A stretch of 43,466 nucleotides of DNA from Leptospiraceae bacterium (GTDB taxonomy: Bacteria; Spirochaetota; Leptospiria; Leptospirales; Leptospiraceae). Positions 34,994 to 43,466 of the stretch are shown piece by piece. Each line of letters starts with the position of its first letter. Positions within the stretch are counted from its first letter, which is position 1. Made by a program: the position numbers and the translations under genes. Under the pieces are notes generated by a model. It did no database searches. It was given only the letters and a program-made list of their open reading frames with translations, and had not been told where the DNA came from. The stretch spans positions 1 to 43,466 of the forward strand of contig JAGOHK010000031.1 in the NCBI GenBank assembly GCA_017996175.1. The letters are read 5' to 3'.

Positions 34994-35623
34994 TTATTTT
35001 ACAGGTTGACCATCTTTAAATGGACCATCGTAAATTACAGATCCGTCTTTTTCTTTAACGACTCCCTTGCCGTTTAAAAGATCATCTTTAAAATCTCCTG
35101 TGTAAGTTCTACCCTGTCTAGTGGTAAATGTCCCGTTGCCGTTAAATTTTCCGTCAGTGAACCAACCTACATACTTAGTTCCTTTTGAACCAATTAGAGT
35201 ACCAAAGCCATTAAATTTGCCATTTTTCATTTGACCGTCGTATTGGTCACCATTAGCATATTTGTAAACTCCAGTTCCGTTCATTTCTCCGTCTTTGAAA
35301 TCACCTGTGTAGCTGTCGCCATTGGCAAATGTAAGTGTTCCTTTTCCATTGAATTTTTCGTTTTTAAATTGTCCTTGGTATTTGCTTCCATCGGAAAAAC
35401 CTATCATGCCTTCTCCATTTTTGCAATCCCCGATACACTCTCCAGCACCTAGTGGACGAGACGCATCCGTTGCAGTAGATTTTGCAGTCTCAACAGCAGG
35501 CTTTGGTTCGTTTTTTGGGGCAGGTGGTTCTGGTTTTTTATCGCCGGAAGAACAGTTCGTAAGGTTAGTCATTGCCAATAAGGCGAATACTAAGGTAAGT
35601 AGTATGCTTCTTTTAAAATTCAT
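34994..35623 (-). CDS. MORN-repeat lipoprotein
   Basis: The 209-residue protein has a lipoprotein signal with Cys24 in NLTNCSSG, a Pro/Lys/Glu-rich linker and about six MORN repeats from residue 65 to the end (pattern YxGxFKxGxxNGxG, for example YTGDFKDGEMNGTGVYKYAN). MORN repeats form beta-hairpin rods that bind lipids or proteins. It is probably a surface or periplasmic membrane protein. AGGAG stands just upstream of the start on the minus strand. Confidence 0.88.
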   Translation of the reverse strand: MNFKRSILLTLVFALLAMTNLTNCSSGDKKPEPPAPKNEPKPAVETAKSTATDASRPLGAGECIGDCKNGEGMIGFSDGSKYQGQFKNEKFNGKGTLTFANGDSYTGDFKDGEMNGTGVYKYANGDQYDGQMKNGKFNGFGTLIGSKGTKYVGWFTDGKFNGNGTFTTRQGRTYTGDFKDDLLNGKGVVKEKDGSVIYDGPFKDGQPVK

Positions 35624-35784
35624 ATTAAAAAATCTCCTTTTTTACAAATACGGACAATCATACGTATTAGCATAAAGTAAATTTTATTATAAAATAGTAT
35701 TTGGTCTATCATTTTTCTTAGTTGTAGGTTTTCAGAAAAATATTTAAGATTGTGATTTTTTGCAGATTTAATTTATTTAGTCGA

Positions 35785-36162
35785 TTAGCGGTCTACTCCC
35801 ATGATTTGAATTCGATTGTCTTCTGTTTCAAAAATTTTCAATTCCCCTATTAAAACAGACTGCCATCTTTCGAAGCGATTGTACAATACTTGAATACTAC
35901 CGCCATCATCGCCTATCTTTTTTAAAAACTTGATAATTGGAATGATCCCAGCCGAGTTCATATACTGGGTTTTCGTGAAATCAAAAATTATTTTCTTTAG
36001 TTGAGCGCGGCTGATTTTATATTGTTCCTCCAATATAGGAGCTAGAAAAAGGGACGGATTTCGGGAAGAACATTCTCCTAGCCAGATTATTTTTATAAGA
36101 TATGAAGATTCTTCTATTTGTATGATTAATCTATCGTCTTGAAATTTCTGCAGTTTTTCCAC
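35785..36162 (-). CDS. STAS-like protein with altered phospho-site
   Basis: The 125-residue protein resembles a STAS domain: a beta-rich first half, then KKIIFDFTKTQYMNSAGIIP, where the usual DSSG reads NSAG. The second Ser of the motif, a typical phosphoacceptor, is Ala, so regulation by phosphorylation may be lost. It ends with a strand pattern SIQVLYNRFERWQSVLIGEL. It may interact with other STAS/anti-sigma partners in the cell. The ribosome site AGGAGG stands directly before the start. It is a single gene in a gene-poor stretch. Confidence 0.65.
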   Translation of the reverse strand: MEKLQKFQDDRLIIQIEESSYLIKIIWLGECSSRNPSLFLAPILEEQYKISRAQLKKIIFDFTKTQYMNSAGIIPIIKFLKKIGDDGGSIQVLYNRFERWQSVLIGELKIFETEDNRIQIMGVDR

Positions 36163-36574
36163 AGTTCCTCCTAAAATCTCTTACCAAATCCTGTTGGGTC
36201 TACCTGCAAAAACTAGAATTATTTTTGAACGCGGATTTATATTCGCATTTATCGGCGTTTAGAAATCCGACTTTTTCTAATCAATTCGACACTTTCCCAT
36301 TTTTGCAAGAAGTAAGATTGTTCAAAGGCATTTACTTTCGTAAAGAGATTTTTTCTCTCAAAATACATCAATTACCAAAAGTAAATTTCAATTTAATGCG
36401 CCGAGTTTACTTTAACTTAGAAATAGAAATCTAAAGAGACAATAATTTTTTCTTATGTCTTTTAAAAATGCTTACTGAAAATTTTGTGAAATCCGATAAA
36501 CATAGTTTAAAAAAAGTACTCTTTTTTTTCAAATAGGTTGACGTATTATATTTGTACTAGATTAAATTAAACTT
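36163..36574. other. 412 bp intergenic region with repeat-like sequence and a promoter candidate
   Basis: No convincing gene. AACGCGGATTTATATTCGCA (starting at 36229) with CGGCG further on resembles a dispersed repeat. A TTG-initiated 69-codon frame (36225-36434) crosses it without a ribosome site. TTGACG at 36538-36543 and TTAAAT at 36562-36567 (18 bp spacing) form a promoter candidate directly before the next gene. Confidence 0.5.
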
Positions 36575-37477
36575 ATGTTTTCCTACGACCACTCACAAGA
36601 TGAGCTAAACTTTAGCGGAACTGATGTAGAAAGAAATTTCTATGAATTGGAATTTGCACATCCGGAAAACAAATCAGAAATCATTGTTGAAATTGCAAAA
36701 AAAATTCCTTGGCAGACACCAGTAATTGATATCGTTGAAAAACTACCCGATCCAATTTTACGCCTTTCCAGCCGCAGCTTTGTAAATGAAATTCATGTGG
36801 AAAGAGTAAATTTTTCCCTCAAACAAATTGCGGAAAAAGGACATACTAGTCACTATATGGACTTGGAGCAAGGCATATTCTTGTTATCCACTATGGGTGA
36901 TCCCACAGCTACCTACAAGAACTTTAAAGAGACTTTAGATAAACTTGCATATCGTTTGAATGAACTTTTTCAATTAAACGATATCATTCTAACTGACGAT
37001 GTTAAGATACATCTTTTATCACGTGTTCTCTACCAAGAAGAAGGATTTAATGGAAATCAAATTTATTATCATGAACCAGATAATTCTTTTGTTTCAAAAG
37101 TATTAGAGAATAAACTTGGTATTCCTATTTCTTTATGTGTCATTTATATTTTAGTTGGGATTCGACTTGGTCTTCCTATTTATGGTATTAACCTTCCTCT
37201 TCACTTTATGCTTTATTATGAGTCAAATGATTTTACTACTTTTGTAGATCCATTTAATGCAGGTGTGTTGATCGACAAACAGACATGTGTTCGCTTTCTT
37301 GAGGCTAATGGCTACAAAGATATTCCTGAATATTTTTCGAAGGCAAGTACTTTAACTATTCTAAAAAGAATGTACAATAACCTCATTAATATATATAAAA
37401 AAACTGGTCCCGAAGAAATGGAAATGCTTCTTTTAAAGCAACTTAATATTCTAGAGAACAAGACAAGATTTACTTAA
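36575..37477 (+). CDS. SirB1-like / transglutaminase-fold family protein
   Basis: The 300-residue protein contains the SirB1-type core: LYQEEGFNGNQIYYHEPDNS, then NKLGIPISLCVIYILVGIRL, with Cys in place of the transglutaminase Cys, followed by LPLHFMLYYE and FVDPFNAGVLI. These supply Cys, His and Asp in the order of a papain-like triad, though activity is not established for the family. SirB1-like proteins are widespread and mostly uncharacterised. No ribosome site precedes the ATG, and the promoter candidate lies only 8 bp upstream, so initiation may be leaderless. The C-terminal helices resemble a TPR tail. Confidence 0.8.
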   Translation: MFSYDHSQDELNFSGTDVERNFYELEFAHPENKSEIIVEIAKKIPWQTPVIDIVEKLPDPILRLSSRSFVNEIHVERVNFSLKQIAEKGHTSHYMDLEQGIFLLSTMGDPTATYKNFKETLDKLAYRLNELFQLNDIILTDDVKIHLLSRVLYQEEGFNGNQIYYHEPDNSFVSKVLENKLGIPISLCVIYILVGIRLGLPIYGINLPLHFMLYYESNDFTTFVDPFNAGVLIDKQTCVRFLEANGYKDIPEYFSKASTLTILKRMYNNLINIYKKTGPEEMEMLLLKQLNILENKTRFT

Positions 37478-37639
37478 ATACCTCGTGCCTTCTTATAGAT
37501 ATTATGATCGATGCTAAAAAATAGATAATACAAATAAATCAGCGAGAAATATTAAAACAGCAAAATGTGCGTTAGCCTCTGTCTTCAATTCAAATCTATC
37601 GTGCATTTATCAACATTATATAAAGTGAGATGAAAAATA

Positions 37640-38260
37640 ATGGCAGACATAAGACATATTATCCGCAGCAGATCAGAAGAAAGACTTCGCAACTTAATAG
37701 AAGAAAGAGTAAAACCGAATTCTAACAAAGAAATCATTGATAAACGAATTTGGAATCTTTTCGGAGAAAACTGGGCGGTCATTTTCACAGACCTTTCTGG
37801 TTTTTCGAGAAACACGAAGGAATTTGGAATTATTCATTTTTTACAAATTATCTTTGAATCAGAGCGTATTTTACTTCCTATTATATATGAGCATAATGGG
37901 CTTCTAATTAAAGCAGAGGGTGACAGTCTAATGCTTATTTTCCGCACGGTTCAAGATGCGATTGAGTGCTCAATTAAAATGCAGAATACTTTGAAAGAGT
38001 ATAACAAGGATAAGCCGGAGCATGAAAAAGTTTTACTTTGTGTTGGCATCGGTTTTGGGAAGATTCTTCGTATTGGGGATGCAGATATTTTTGGGGAAGA
38101 GGTCAATGCCGCAAGCAAACTCGGAGAAGACACCGCAAAAAAAGAAGAAATTTTAATCACCAAAGGAGCTCTTACAGAACTCGGAGAAAAACACAATTAT
38201 ATAGTAAATCCTTTGAATATAGATGGACACTGGGTTGACGGATATAAGTTGGAGTATTAA
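37640..38260 (+). CDS. Class III adenylate/guanylate cyclase catalytic-domain protein
   Basis: The 206-residue protein is nearly all catalytic domain, preceded by about 40 helical residues. Metal-binding Asp51 (IFTDLSGFS) and Asp95 (KAEGDSLMLIF) are present, as is the Lys91 before the second Asp. The transition-state pair normally in VNxAxR reads EEVNAASKLGED, so Asn is kept but Arg is Lys. Activity is possible but uncertain. It is soluble with no sensor domain. The next gene converges 2 bp downstream. Confidence 0.85.
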   Translation: MADIRHIIRSRSEERLRNLIEERVKPNSNKEIIDKRIWNLFGENWAVIFTDLSGFSRNTKEFGIIHFLQIIFESERILLPIIYEHNGLLIKAEGDSLMLIFRTVQDAIECSIKMQNTLKEYNKDKPEHEKVLLCVGIGFGKILRIGDADIFGEEVNAASKLGEDTAKKEEILITKGALTELGEKHNYIVNPLNIDGHWVDGYKLEY

Positions 38261-38261
38261 T

Positions 38262-39416
38262 CTACTTCACTTCTGGATTTACTTTCCTTAGTTCTTCATC
38301 TAATTTTTTTTCAAAGAGAATTATATCGAGGGACTTAAAACCAGGGAATGGAAGTTTTATAATACTTTTTTTCATTTGCATAATTTCTTTTAATAACCCG
38401 AAAATTTCTCCGAACCCAAATTCCCCTTTTTTATATTTCGCTAATTTTTCTGCAAATTCTTGGTTTAATAAATAAATCTCTTGTCCATTAAAAATATCAC
38501 TTCGGTGAATATTAAACGAATACTGGGTAAATTTGATTTCGCTTGTGGGCACTTCTGCAAAAATTTTTCGTTTATCTTTTTTGACACCAAAGAAAATGAT
38601 TTTTTCTTTTGAAATTTCTAACTCGTAGTTTGTATAACCGAAAATTGACTTGAAAAGTGAATATAAAACCAAACCGCCAAATAGTATCGAAAAAGCAGAG
38701 AGCAGGTAATTACCAATAACCCCTGCTTCTCCAATGGTAGAACTAATAATCCAAAAGCTACCCAAAAAAGAAAGAACGGCTAATACTCCTAATACCCTAT
38801 AGAGAAAACTAACCTGTTCTCCCCAACTAAACAAAACACTGTCTGATTTATCTTGAAAAGAAAATAATTTTGATGTTATTTCTTTTTCTAGTAAATTAAA
38901 TTCTTCCGAAGAATCGAGTTTGACTTTAGCCTGAAGGTCATTTAACTTTTTGAGAGCTGTAATTTCACTTCCATAAGAAACAATATCCCACCATGCACCA
39001 TCTTTTTTGATAAAATAAACTACGTAATAAGTAGTCGATGATTTATTTCCGCTCACTACTTCCTTTCGCATCGATAGGGATTCAATTTCACCAAACGGAA
39101 TAAATCCACTTTCTCCGTTTTTTGTCTCTAGATAATACCTCTTATTCACTGTATCGAAATAAGCACCAGTAATTTTTGTCCTAGAGCTAATCTTATTATA
39201 AAAAAAGCCAAGACTTACAAATACAAAAATAGTAGTACCGGGAAGGATAAACTTCATCCCATCCAGCAAATCACCATTAGCCCCTATCCCGATAAATGCC
39301 AATAGTAAAAGAATGATTCCTAGAAGTAAAAAAAATCCTAAGACAAGAAAAAGAATAAATTTTCCTACTTTAGAAGAAGTAGTTTCATATTTAAATGATA
39401 AGTCTGTATCTTGCAT
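38262..39416 (-). CDS. Unknown multi-pass membrane protein
   Basis: The 384-residue protein has two N-terminal hydrophobic helices (about 15-70), a soluble beta-rich part (about 75-190), two more helices (about 210-265) and a C-terminal soluble part. This twice-repeated pattern (paired helices then a PH-like beta domain) suggests an internal duplication or a bPH-type membrane protein, but I cannot assign a family. The stop is 2 bp from the convergent cyclase stop. Confidence 0.65.
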   Translation of the reverse strand: MQDTDLSFKYETTSSKVGKFILFLVLGFFLLLGIILLLLAFIGIGANGDLLDGMKFILPGTTIFVFVSLGFFYNKISSRTKITGAYFDTVNKRYYLETKNGESGFIPFGEIESLSMRKEVVSGNKSSTTYYVVYFIKKDGAWWDIVSYGSEITALKKLNDLQAKVKLDSSEEFNLLEKEITSKLFSFQDKSDSVLFSWGEQVSFLYRVLGVLAVLSFLGSFWIISSTIGEAGVIGNYLLSAFSILFGGLVLYSLFKSIFGYTNYELEISKEKIIFFGVKKDKRKIFAEVPTSEIKFTQYSFNIHRSDIFNGQEIYLLNQEFAEKLAKYKKGEFGFGEIFGLLKEIMQMKKSIIKLPFPGFKSLDIILFEKKLDEELRKVNPEVK

Positions 39417-39645
39417 GGTGTCCCTCTTTTCTTAAAGTTGCTGAATTATTTTTGTATACATAGAGATTTTATTCAAATATATCAATTGCCAGCTTTAATG
39501 AAAGTAAAATTTGAATAGAGGATAAGTAACCTAACTAGGTAAAATTTTTCATCTCTCTGTTTAATTTGACGGATTTAGAGAAATTGCAAAATTTGTCTCC
39601 ATATACCGAGTGTTAGCTTATTTTAATGCGTTTAAACCGTCCTGG

Positions 39646-40956
39646 TTATTGAATCTCAATCAAATCAAAAGGTCTAAGTCCCACATCTATACCTGTCTGC
39701 GTAATACGTGGCTTATCCGCTCTGTTCGTATCATAAATAAGAACACCCGGCATAGAAAAAGATCCGTCCCCAACATAAAGTCTTCCTAATCGAGTAAGTA
39801 AGAGTCCTGAAATATTTCCTGCACTCGCTGAAAAACTTAAAATAGTATTGATTCTTTGACCAGTGGAAGGATTAAATTGATGAATAGATTTATTAAAGCC
39901 TGCGTCTAAAACAGAAGCATACCCTTCGTTTTCATTTTTAATTTGTAGGTCGAGAATATCTCCACCTGCCTCCATTTCCGAATACAAAAAATTAGTCCTA
40001 AAAGTTTTTGTCTGGAGGCTAAAGGCAACTATCCCGCCATCCAACTGACTTATAAATCCCAGTTTATTCGGGGCGCATATCGCCAAATAAGATTCACCTG
40101 CAATATCTATTTTTTGAATTTTGCTGATTGGATTTCTAGATTTAAAAGAATATGTATTAGTAACAATATCTGTATTTACATCCAACTCCAGTAGAAGTGA
40201 ATCACTATTAGGCGTTGGTATTCCCGAAGGATCATTTCTATCCAGTCTTTGCAGTTGCACATAAAGAGAATTACCCTCTAAATACATTTGCGCCATTTCA
40301 GGAATTCCGTCTAGACCGACTGACCCCGCAGAGACAGTTTCCGAGTAACCTCCGAGATCAATATTTTTAATGAACGCACCGGAATAAGGATTTATAACTA
40401 ATAAATTTCTACTGTTATATAAAGTTATGTATGCTTTAGTGTCATTTACCTTTACTATATCCTGGGGATTGTTTCCTTGACCGACTGAATATTCTGCTTC
40501 CGGTAGAAATGCGAAGTAGGGGTTTAGAATCAATATGCTATCTCGATTCAATCTATTGATTATAAAAACTTTTCCATCTATAAGCTTTGTTACCGCGTCT
40601 GAGTGAATACTGGTGAATGTAGGAACTCCAATTTGTAAATCAGGATTGATTACTACAAATTTGCCGCTTGTTCCAAAGTCAGATGTAACAACACCAACTC
40701 TTTCTAAACCTGCACCGGGTACAACTAAGAGGCTATTCAGAATTATGCTCTCTATAGGTGGTCGTCTAATATCATCACAAAAGGAAACAAATAAGATTAA
40801 TAAAGGTAAGTGAATTCGGTATATTCTGGTAATTTTTAAAAAACAAATGACATGAAAGATGAAGAAACTGAAAATTGACTGAATTTCATGAAATATAGAT
40901 TTTAATTTTAGAGTATTTAATCGAATTGTCATTTTGTTTTTGCTTATTTTATTCAA
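39646..40956 (-). CDS. Exported beta-propeller (YncE-like) protein
   Basis: The body of this protein (from about residue 65 on) is a repeat-rich beta-propeller, with units such as VGQGNNPQDIVKVNDTKAYI and RNLLVINPYSGAFIKNIDLG. The N-terminus is uncertain. The first 59 residues hold two hydrophobic runs, and the second (IYRIHLPLLILFVSFCDD) looks like a lipoprotein signal with Cys60, so the real start may lie further in, although no good ATG/GTG/TTG is there. Function is unknown; proteins of this type often act as surface or periplasmic scaffolds. A 229 bp gap follows, with no gene seen. Confidence 0.7.
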   Translation of the reverse strand: MNKISKNKMTIRLNTLKLKSIFHEIQSIFSFFIFHVICFLKITRIYRIHLPLLILFVSFCDDIRRPPIESIILNSLLVVPGAGLERVGVVTSDFGTSGKFVVINPDLQIGVPTFTSIHSDAVTKLIDGKVFIINRLNRDSILILNPYFAFLPEAEYSVGQGNNPQDIVKVNDTKAYITLYNSRNLLVINPYSGAFIKNIDLGGYSETVSAGSVGLDGIPEMAQMYLEGNSLYVQLQRLDRNDPSGIPTPNSDSLLLELDVNTDIVTNTYSFKSRNPISKIQKIDIAGESYLAICAPNKLGFISQLDGGIVAFSLQTKTFRTNFLYSEMEAGGDILDLQIKNENEGYASVLDAGFNKSIHQFNPSTGQRINTILSFSASAGNISGLLLTRLGRLYVGDGSFSMPGVLIYDTNRADKPRITQTGIDVGLRPFDLIEIQ

Positions 40957-41256
40957 ATTCGAGTCGATTTTGAATTTTTGTTTTGTTGGTCTTGTCTAAA
41001 AATTTCTTTTACCGAAAAAAAAAATTAACTCTTGTATATCATATCTTTAAGTTAGTACTCTATGAAAAGTCGTTTTTTCCTATTCGTTCAGTTTATTTTG
41101 ACACGCCTGAATACCCACTTGACAAACCAATGTAATGAATAAGATGAACTCTGAATATTCATTCAGTTTCACTGCAAAGTTTAATTTTTCAAAAGGATAA
41201 TAGAATATGGAATTGTTAAATACCCTTTTTCAACAGAACGGAGAAATATAAACTCA
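40957..41256. other. 300 bp intergenic region before the polytopic chemoreceptor
   Basis: Very AT-rich, with divergent genes on both sides, so promoters are expected. It holds a 14-codon ORF (41207-41251) with its own ribosome site just before the receptor gene. No other structure is seen. Confidence 0.4.
41207..41251 (+). CDS. Possible 14-residue leader peptide upstream of the chemoreceptor
   Basis: ATG 41207 is preceded by AAAAGGA at 41191-41197. The frame reads [14 protein letters not shown] and stops at 41249-41251, 5 bp before the receptor ATG. The receptor's only ribosome-site candidate (GGAG, 41240-41243) lies within this ORF, so its translation could affect receptor initiation. It could be chance. 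Confidence 0.25.
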   Translation: MELLNTLFQQNGEI

Positions 41257-42810
41257 ATGGAAACTCTAAAGAATTTTTTCTTGAACCGATACGAAAATAG
41301 AAATAGAATGGATAAAGAAAGAATCAAAACATTTCTCTATCTTCACCTTAGTTTTATTTTTATTGGAGTTCTATCTCGACCAATATTCGCTCTCGTAATT
41401 ACAAATCCCAATTATCTATCGGGGGAGTTTTTACTACCTATTTTTCTTTCTTTGCTATTTTGTATTAACTTAATTCTTTTGAAAAATGGTCATTTTGAAA
41501 TTGCAGTAAATATTTTTCTGTTTGGTGCATTTATAGTTTTCGTACTCGGGAAATATGTTACAACTCTCACCAACTCATTTGAAATTCCAGCAAGTATTGA
41601 TTTTTTATATTTAATTCCACCGTTAGCAATTTTATTTGCAGGTAGGAAAACGGTTATTATCCTTTCTTTTTTTACATTGGCTCACGGAATCATTGGTGTT
41701 TTAAATATGAGAGGATATTCAGAATCAGCCGCTAAAGAATATGCATTTTATTTTGTAATTATTTTTTCTGCTGTCACAATTATTTCTTATCGTACATACC
41801 AGATCGTTGATATTTCAATAAAAAACTTAAATGAAAATCTAACTCAGGAAAAAAGAAATTACTCAACAATGCATACACTTTTAGAGTCAATCCAAGTTAC
41901 ATCGTCAGAATTAGCAAAATCCTCTCAGCTAATGGACGGAGCCTCCTCTTCGTTCTCTGACTTAGCACAAGAGCAATCTGAATCAACCACCGAAGTAAAT
42001 GAGTCCATTCAAAAATTAAATAAGGGAACTGAAGGAATCGCATCTTTCGCCAAATTGCAAACAACGATTCTAGAGCAATTGAAAGAAAAGATAGAAAGCC
42101 TTTCGGAAAAAAACAATACAATCAAAACAATTATCAATAAGGGCGAAACAGAAACAGAGATTATCACGAAAAAAGCGAGGACTTCTGAGAAAGCACTTTC
42201 TTTAATGAGTGAGAGTATGAATAAAATTAAATCTGTCTCTGGTGAAATGAATAAGATAATCAGTATTATCCGAGAAATTTCTCAACAGATAAATCTTCTA
42301 GCATTAAATGCATCTATTGAAGCAGCTAGAGCGGGTGACGCTGGAAAAGGATTTGGAGTAGTCGCGGATGAAGTCGGAAAACTTGCAAATAAGACTGCGG
42401 AAAGTTTGAAAAATATTGGAAATCTTATCACAGCAAATGAAGCAGAAATTAATTCAGGGACAAAAAATGTTGCAAATACAGTAGAATCTATTCAAGCTAT
42501 GATTAAAGGAATTTCTAATATGGACTCTGCCATTAAAGAAATCAGCAGTTTTATGCAAGAAGTAATTTCTTTTAATAAAGAAGTTAGTAATGATGCTGAG
42601 ACAGCAAACCAACATGCTTACGAAATTCAAACTTTCACAGCGGATAATAACTATATTGCGGAAGAAATTCTTTCTTCTATTCAGACCATTTCTTTTTCAA
42701 TCAAAGGAAACGCCGATGGGGCAGAGCAAATCGCAAAAAATGCGAGCGCAATTTCTGAACTTGCCAGCACTCTTGGTAAAAAAATTACCTTGAATCAATT
42801 AAATAATTAA
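41257..42810 (+). CDS. Chemotaxis receptor with polytopic N-terminal sensor
   Basis: The 517-residue protein has about six membrane helices in its first 185 residues (for example [20 protein letters not shown] and [18 protein letters not shown]) with little periplasmic sequence, so sensing probably occurs in the membrane. The rest is an MCP signalling domain without HAMP; its tip reads [20 protein letters not shown] then [15 protein letters not shown]. It should act with CheW/CheA. The GGAG ribosome site is 13 bp from the ATG, somewhat far. A perfect 11 bp hairpin overlaps its stop. Confidence 0.92.
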   Translation: METLKNFFLNRYENRNRMDKERIKTFLYLHLSFIFIGVLSRPIFALVITNPNYLSGEFLLPIFLSLLFCINLILLKNGHFEIAVNIFLFGAFIVFVLGKYVTTLTNSFEIPASIDFLYLIPPLAILFAGRKTVIILSFFTLAHGIIGVLNMRGYSESAAKEYAFYFVIIFSAVTIISYRTYQIVDISIKNLNENLTQEKRNYSTMHTLLESIQVTSSELAKSSQLMDGASSSFSDLAQEQSESTTEVNESIQKLNKGTEGIASFAKLQTTILEQLKEKIESLSEKNNTIKTIINKGETETEIITKKARTSEKALSLMSESMNKIKSVSGEMNKIISIIREISQQINLLALNASIEAARAGDAGKGFGVVADEVGKLANKTAESLKNIGNLITANEAEINSGTKNVANTVESIQAMIKGISNMDSAIKEISSFMQEVISFNKEVSNDAETANQHAYEIQTFTADNNYIAEEILSSIQTISFSIKGNADGAEQIAKNASAISELASTLGKKITLNQLNN

Positions 42811-42833
42811 TGCGACTTTGTCAAGTCGCATTA
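42808..42833 (+). terminator. Hairpin overlapping the chemoreceptor stop codon
   Basis: TAATGCGACTT (42808-42818) and AAGTCGCATTA (42823-42833) pair perfectly around a TGTC loop; the first three bases are the stop codon. There is no T-run after it, so it may be a factor-dependent end or an mRNA-stabilising 3' stem. Confidence 0.5.
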
Positions 42834-42862
42834 GAATGATTTGAGAATGTGAATACTAATTG

Positions 42863-42938
42863 CAACGGCTAACGCCGTTGACGAGCGATTTGGAGGCGCT
42901 ACCGCGCGGGGTTTATGGATTCGACAATGCTCACCAAG
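42863..42938. repeat. Repeat-type sequence (hairpin plus R2 half)
   Basis: CAACGGC-TAAC-GCCGTTG (42863-42880) is a perfect short hairpin. It is followed by a GC-rich stretch (CTACCGCGCGGGG) and an R2-like half, ATGGATTCGACAATGCTCAC (from 42915), related to 10513-10540. This looks like a degraded composite repeat. Confidence 0.5.
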
Positions 42939-42995
42939 ATAAGGAATAAAAATGTTTAAATTATTGTTTTTTAACCTAAAAGAATTTGACATTTT

Positions 42996-43024
42996 TCTTT
43001 TATGCAACTATGTTGCATAAAAGA
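42996..43024. promoter_or_regulatory. 29 bp perfect palindrome upstream of the MerC-domain gene
   Basis: TCTTTTATGCAAC (42996-43008) and GTTGCATAAAAGA (43012-43024) are exact inverted copies around TAT, ending 14 bp before the start codon. The form suits a dimeric repressor. Since MerC-domain genes are often under metal-responsive regulators, a Fur/Zur-type or other metalloregulator operator is a reasonable inference, but the regulator is not visible here. Confidence 0.65.
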
Positions 43025-43038
43025 GTAACTAAATAAGA

Positions 43039-43446
43039 ATGATAACAAGTTTGCGAAAAAATATATCTAGTTTAGAGTCCATTAGCGTTGTCGGAATGTT
43101 TTTATCTTTTGCATGCGCCATTCATTGTATGGCATTTCCACTCCTTGTTTTAATCGCTCCCTTGACCGGAGTAGCATTTTTTGAAAATGAGATTTTAGAA
43201 AATCTCTCTCTAGTAGTTTCAATTTTGATTGCTGCATTTAGTCTTTTTTCCGGTTTCAAAACCCATAGAAAATTTCAAATTATAGTCTTATTCCTGTTAG
43301 CCATTTTCATTTTAATCGGAAGCAATATATTTATTCCGACTTTATTCAAACCATGGACTGATGCTCTAGGTGCATTTTCCATTGCGACTACACTTTTCTG
43401 GAATCTAAAACTTACTCATACCCACCAAGAAAATTGTAAGCATTAG
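43039..43446 (+). CDS. MerC-domain membrane protein (probable metal transport)
   Basis: The 135-residue protein has four membrane helices. The first carries the paired-cysteine motif FACAIHCMAFPLL typical of MerC, and the C-terminus has His and Cys (THTHQENCKH) that could bind metal. MerC moves Hg(II) in mercury operons, but chromosomal stand-alone MerC-domain proteins are usually linked to zinc or other metal homeostasis. No merR, merA or merT is in view. The palindrome just upstream would block transcription when bound. The ribosome site is weak (ATAAG). Confidence 0.85.
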   Translation: MITSLRKNISSLESISVVGMFLSFACAIHCMAFPLLVLIAPLTGVAFFENEILENLSLVVSILIAAFSLFSGFKTHRKFQIIVLFLLAIFILIGSNIFIPTLFKPWTDALGAFSIATTLFWNLKLTHTHQENCKH

Positions 43447-43466
43447 AATTTCTACAATTGCAAATT

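Noticed and set aside
36225..36434. 69-codon TTG-initiated frame
   Set aside because: No ribosome site, begins inside repeat-like sequence (AACGCGGATTTATATTCGCA), and the product shows no domain or signal peptide.
43039..43446. Mercury-resistance operon
   Set aside because: Only a MerC-domain protein is present, with no merA, merT, merP or merR in view.

Overview
The window is AT-rich bacterial DNA and looks like a Leptospiraceae-type spirochaete. The evidence is indirect: relaxed-lipobox lipoproteins (LysM, MORN), many chemoreceptors, SpoIIE/STAS signalling, a SirB1-like protein, a class III cyclase, and a CheA/CheW/ParA/receptor operon. No 16S rRNA or tRNA gene was seen, so the placement is an inference.

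Region 1 (1-10078) is a denitrification island. It opens inside a copper nitrite reductase fused to cytochrome c (nirK), followed by nirV, an SCO-type copper chaperone lipoprotein and a membrane-anchored beta-carbonic-anhydrase-like protein. A convergent ric gene (repair of nitrosatively damaged iron centres) is divergent from a NorB-like membrane protein that has lost part of its metal site. norC-norB-norQ-norD follow. Two perfect FNR/Dnr-type boxes (TTGAT-N4-ATCAA) lie in the ric/NorB-like intergenic region and upstream of norC, so low-oxygen or NO control by a CRP/FNR-family regulator is likely. NorC carries an extra C-terminal cytochrome domain. Together the genes would carry nitrite to NO to N2O. 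No nosZ is visible.

Region 2 (10079-10729) has no clear gene. It holds a roughly 530 bp element with 55 bp imperfect terminal inverted repeats, a nested second inverted-repeat family and a 40-codon ORF. Copies of both repeat families also occur in the nir cluster, one of them translated as part of the nirV N-terminus.

Region 3 (10730-22130) starts with two unknown exported or membrane proteins on the minus strand. Then comes a seven-gene plus-strand unit: CheA-like, CheW, ParA-type ATPase, soluble chemoreceptor, TPR/NHL/VWA-like protein, TPR protein and aldehyde dehydrogenase. ParA beside a cytosolic receptor recalls the PpfA/TlpT positioning system of Rhodobacter. The CheA-like protein appears to lack the canonical phospho-accepting histidine and part of the ATP lid, and the aldehyde dehydrogenase lacks the usual general-base glutamate. 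This is the most novel-looking part of the window.

Region 4 (22131-43466) is mixed. It has a membrane SpoIIE-type phosphatase, an orphan Hpt protein, a LysM lipoprotein, a STAS protein, a chemoreceptor coupled to tgt, an M50 protease, a urate-oxidase-N-type membrane protein, a glutathione peroxidase, several lipoproteins and outer-membrane-like proteins, a variant STAS protein, a SirB1-like protein, a class III cyclase, a beta-propeller protein, a polytopic chemoreceptor, and a MerC-domain protein behind a 29 bp palindromic operator candidate. Repeat families recur between genes.
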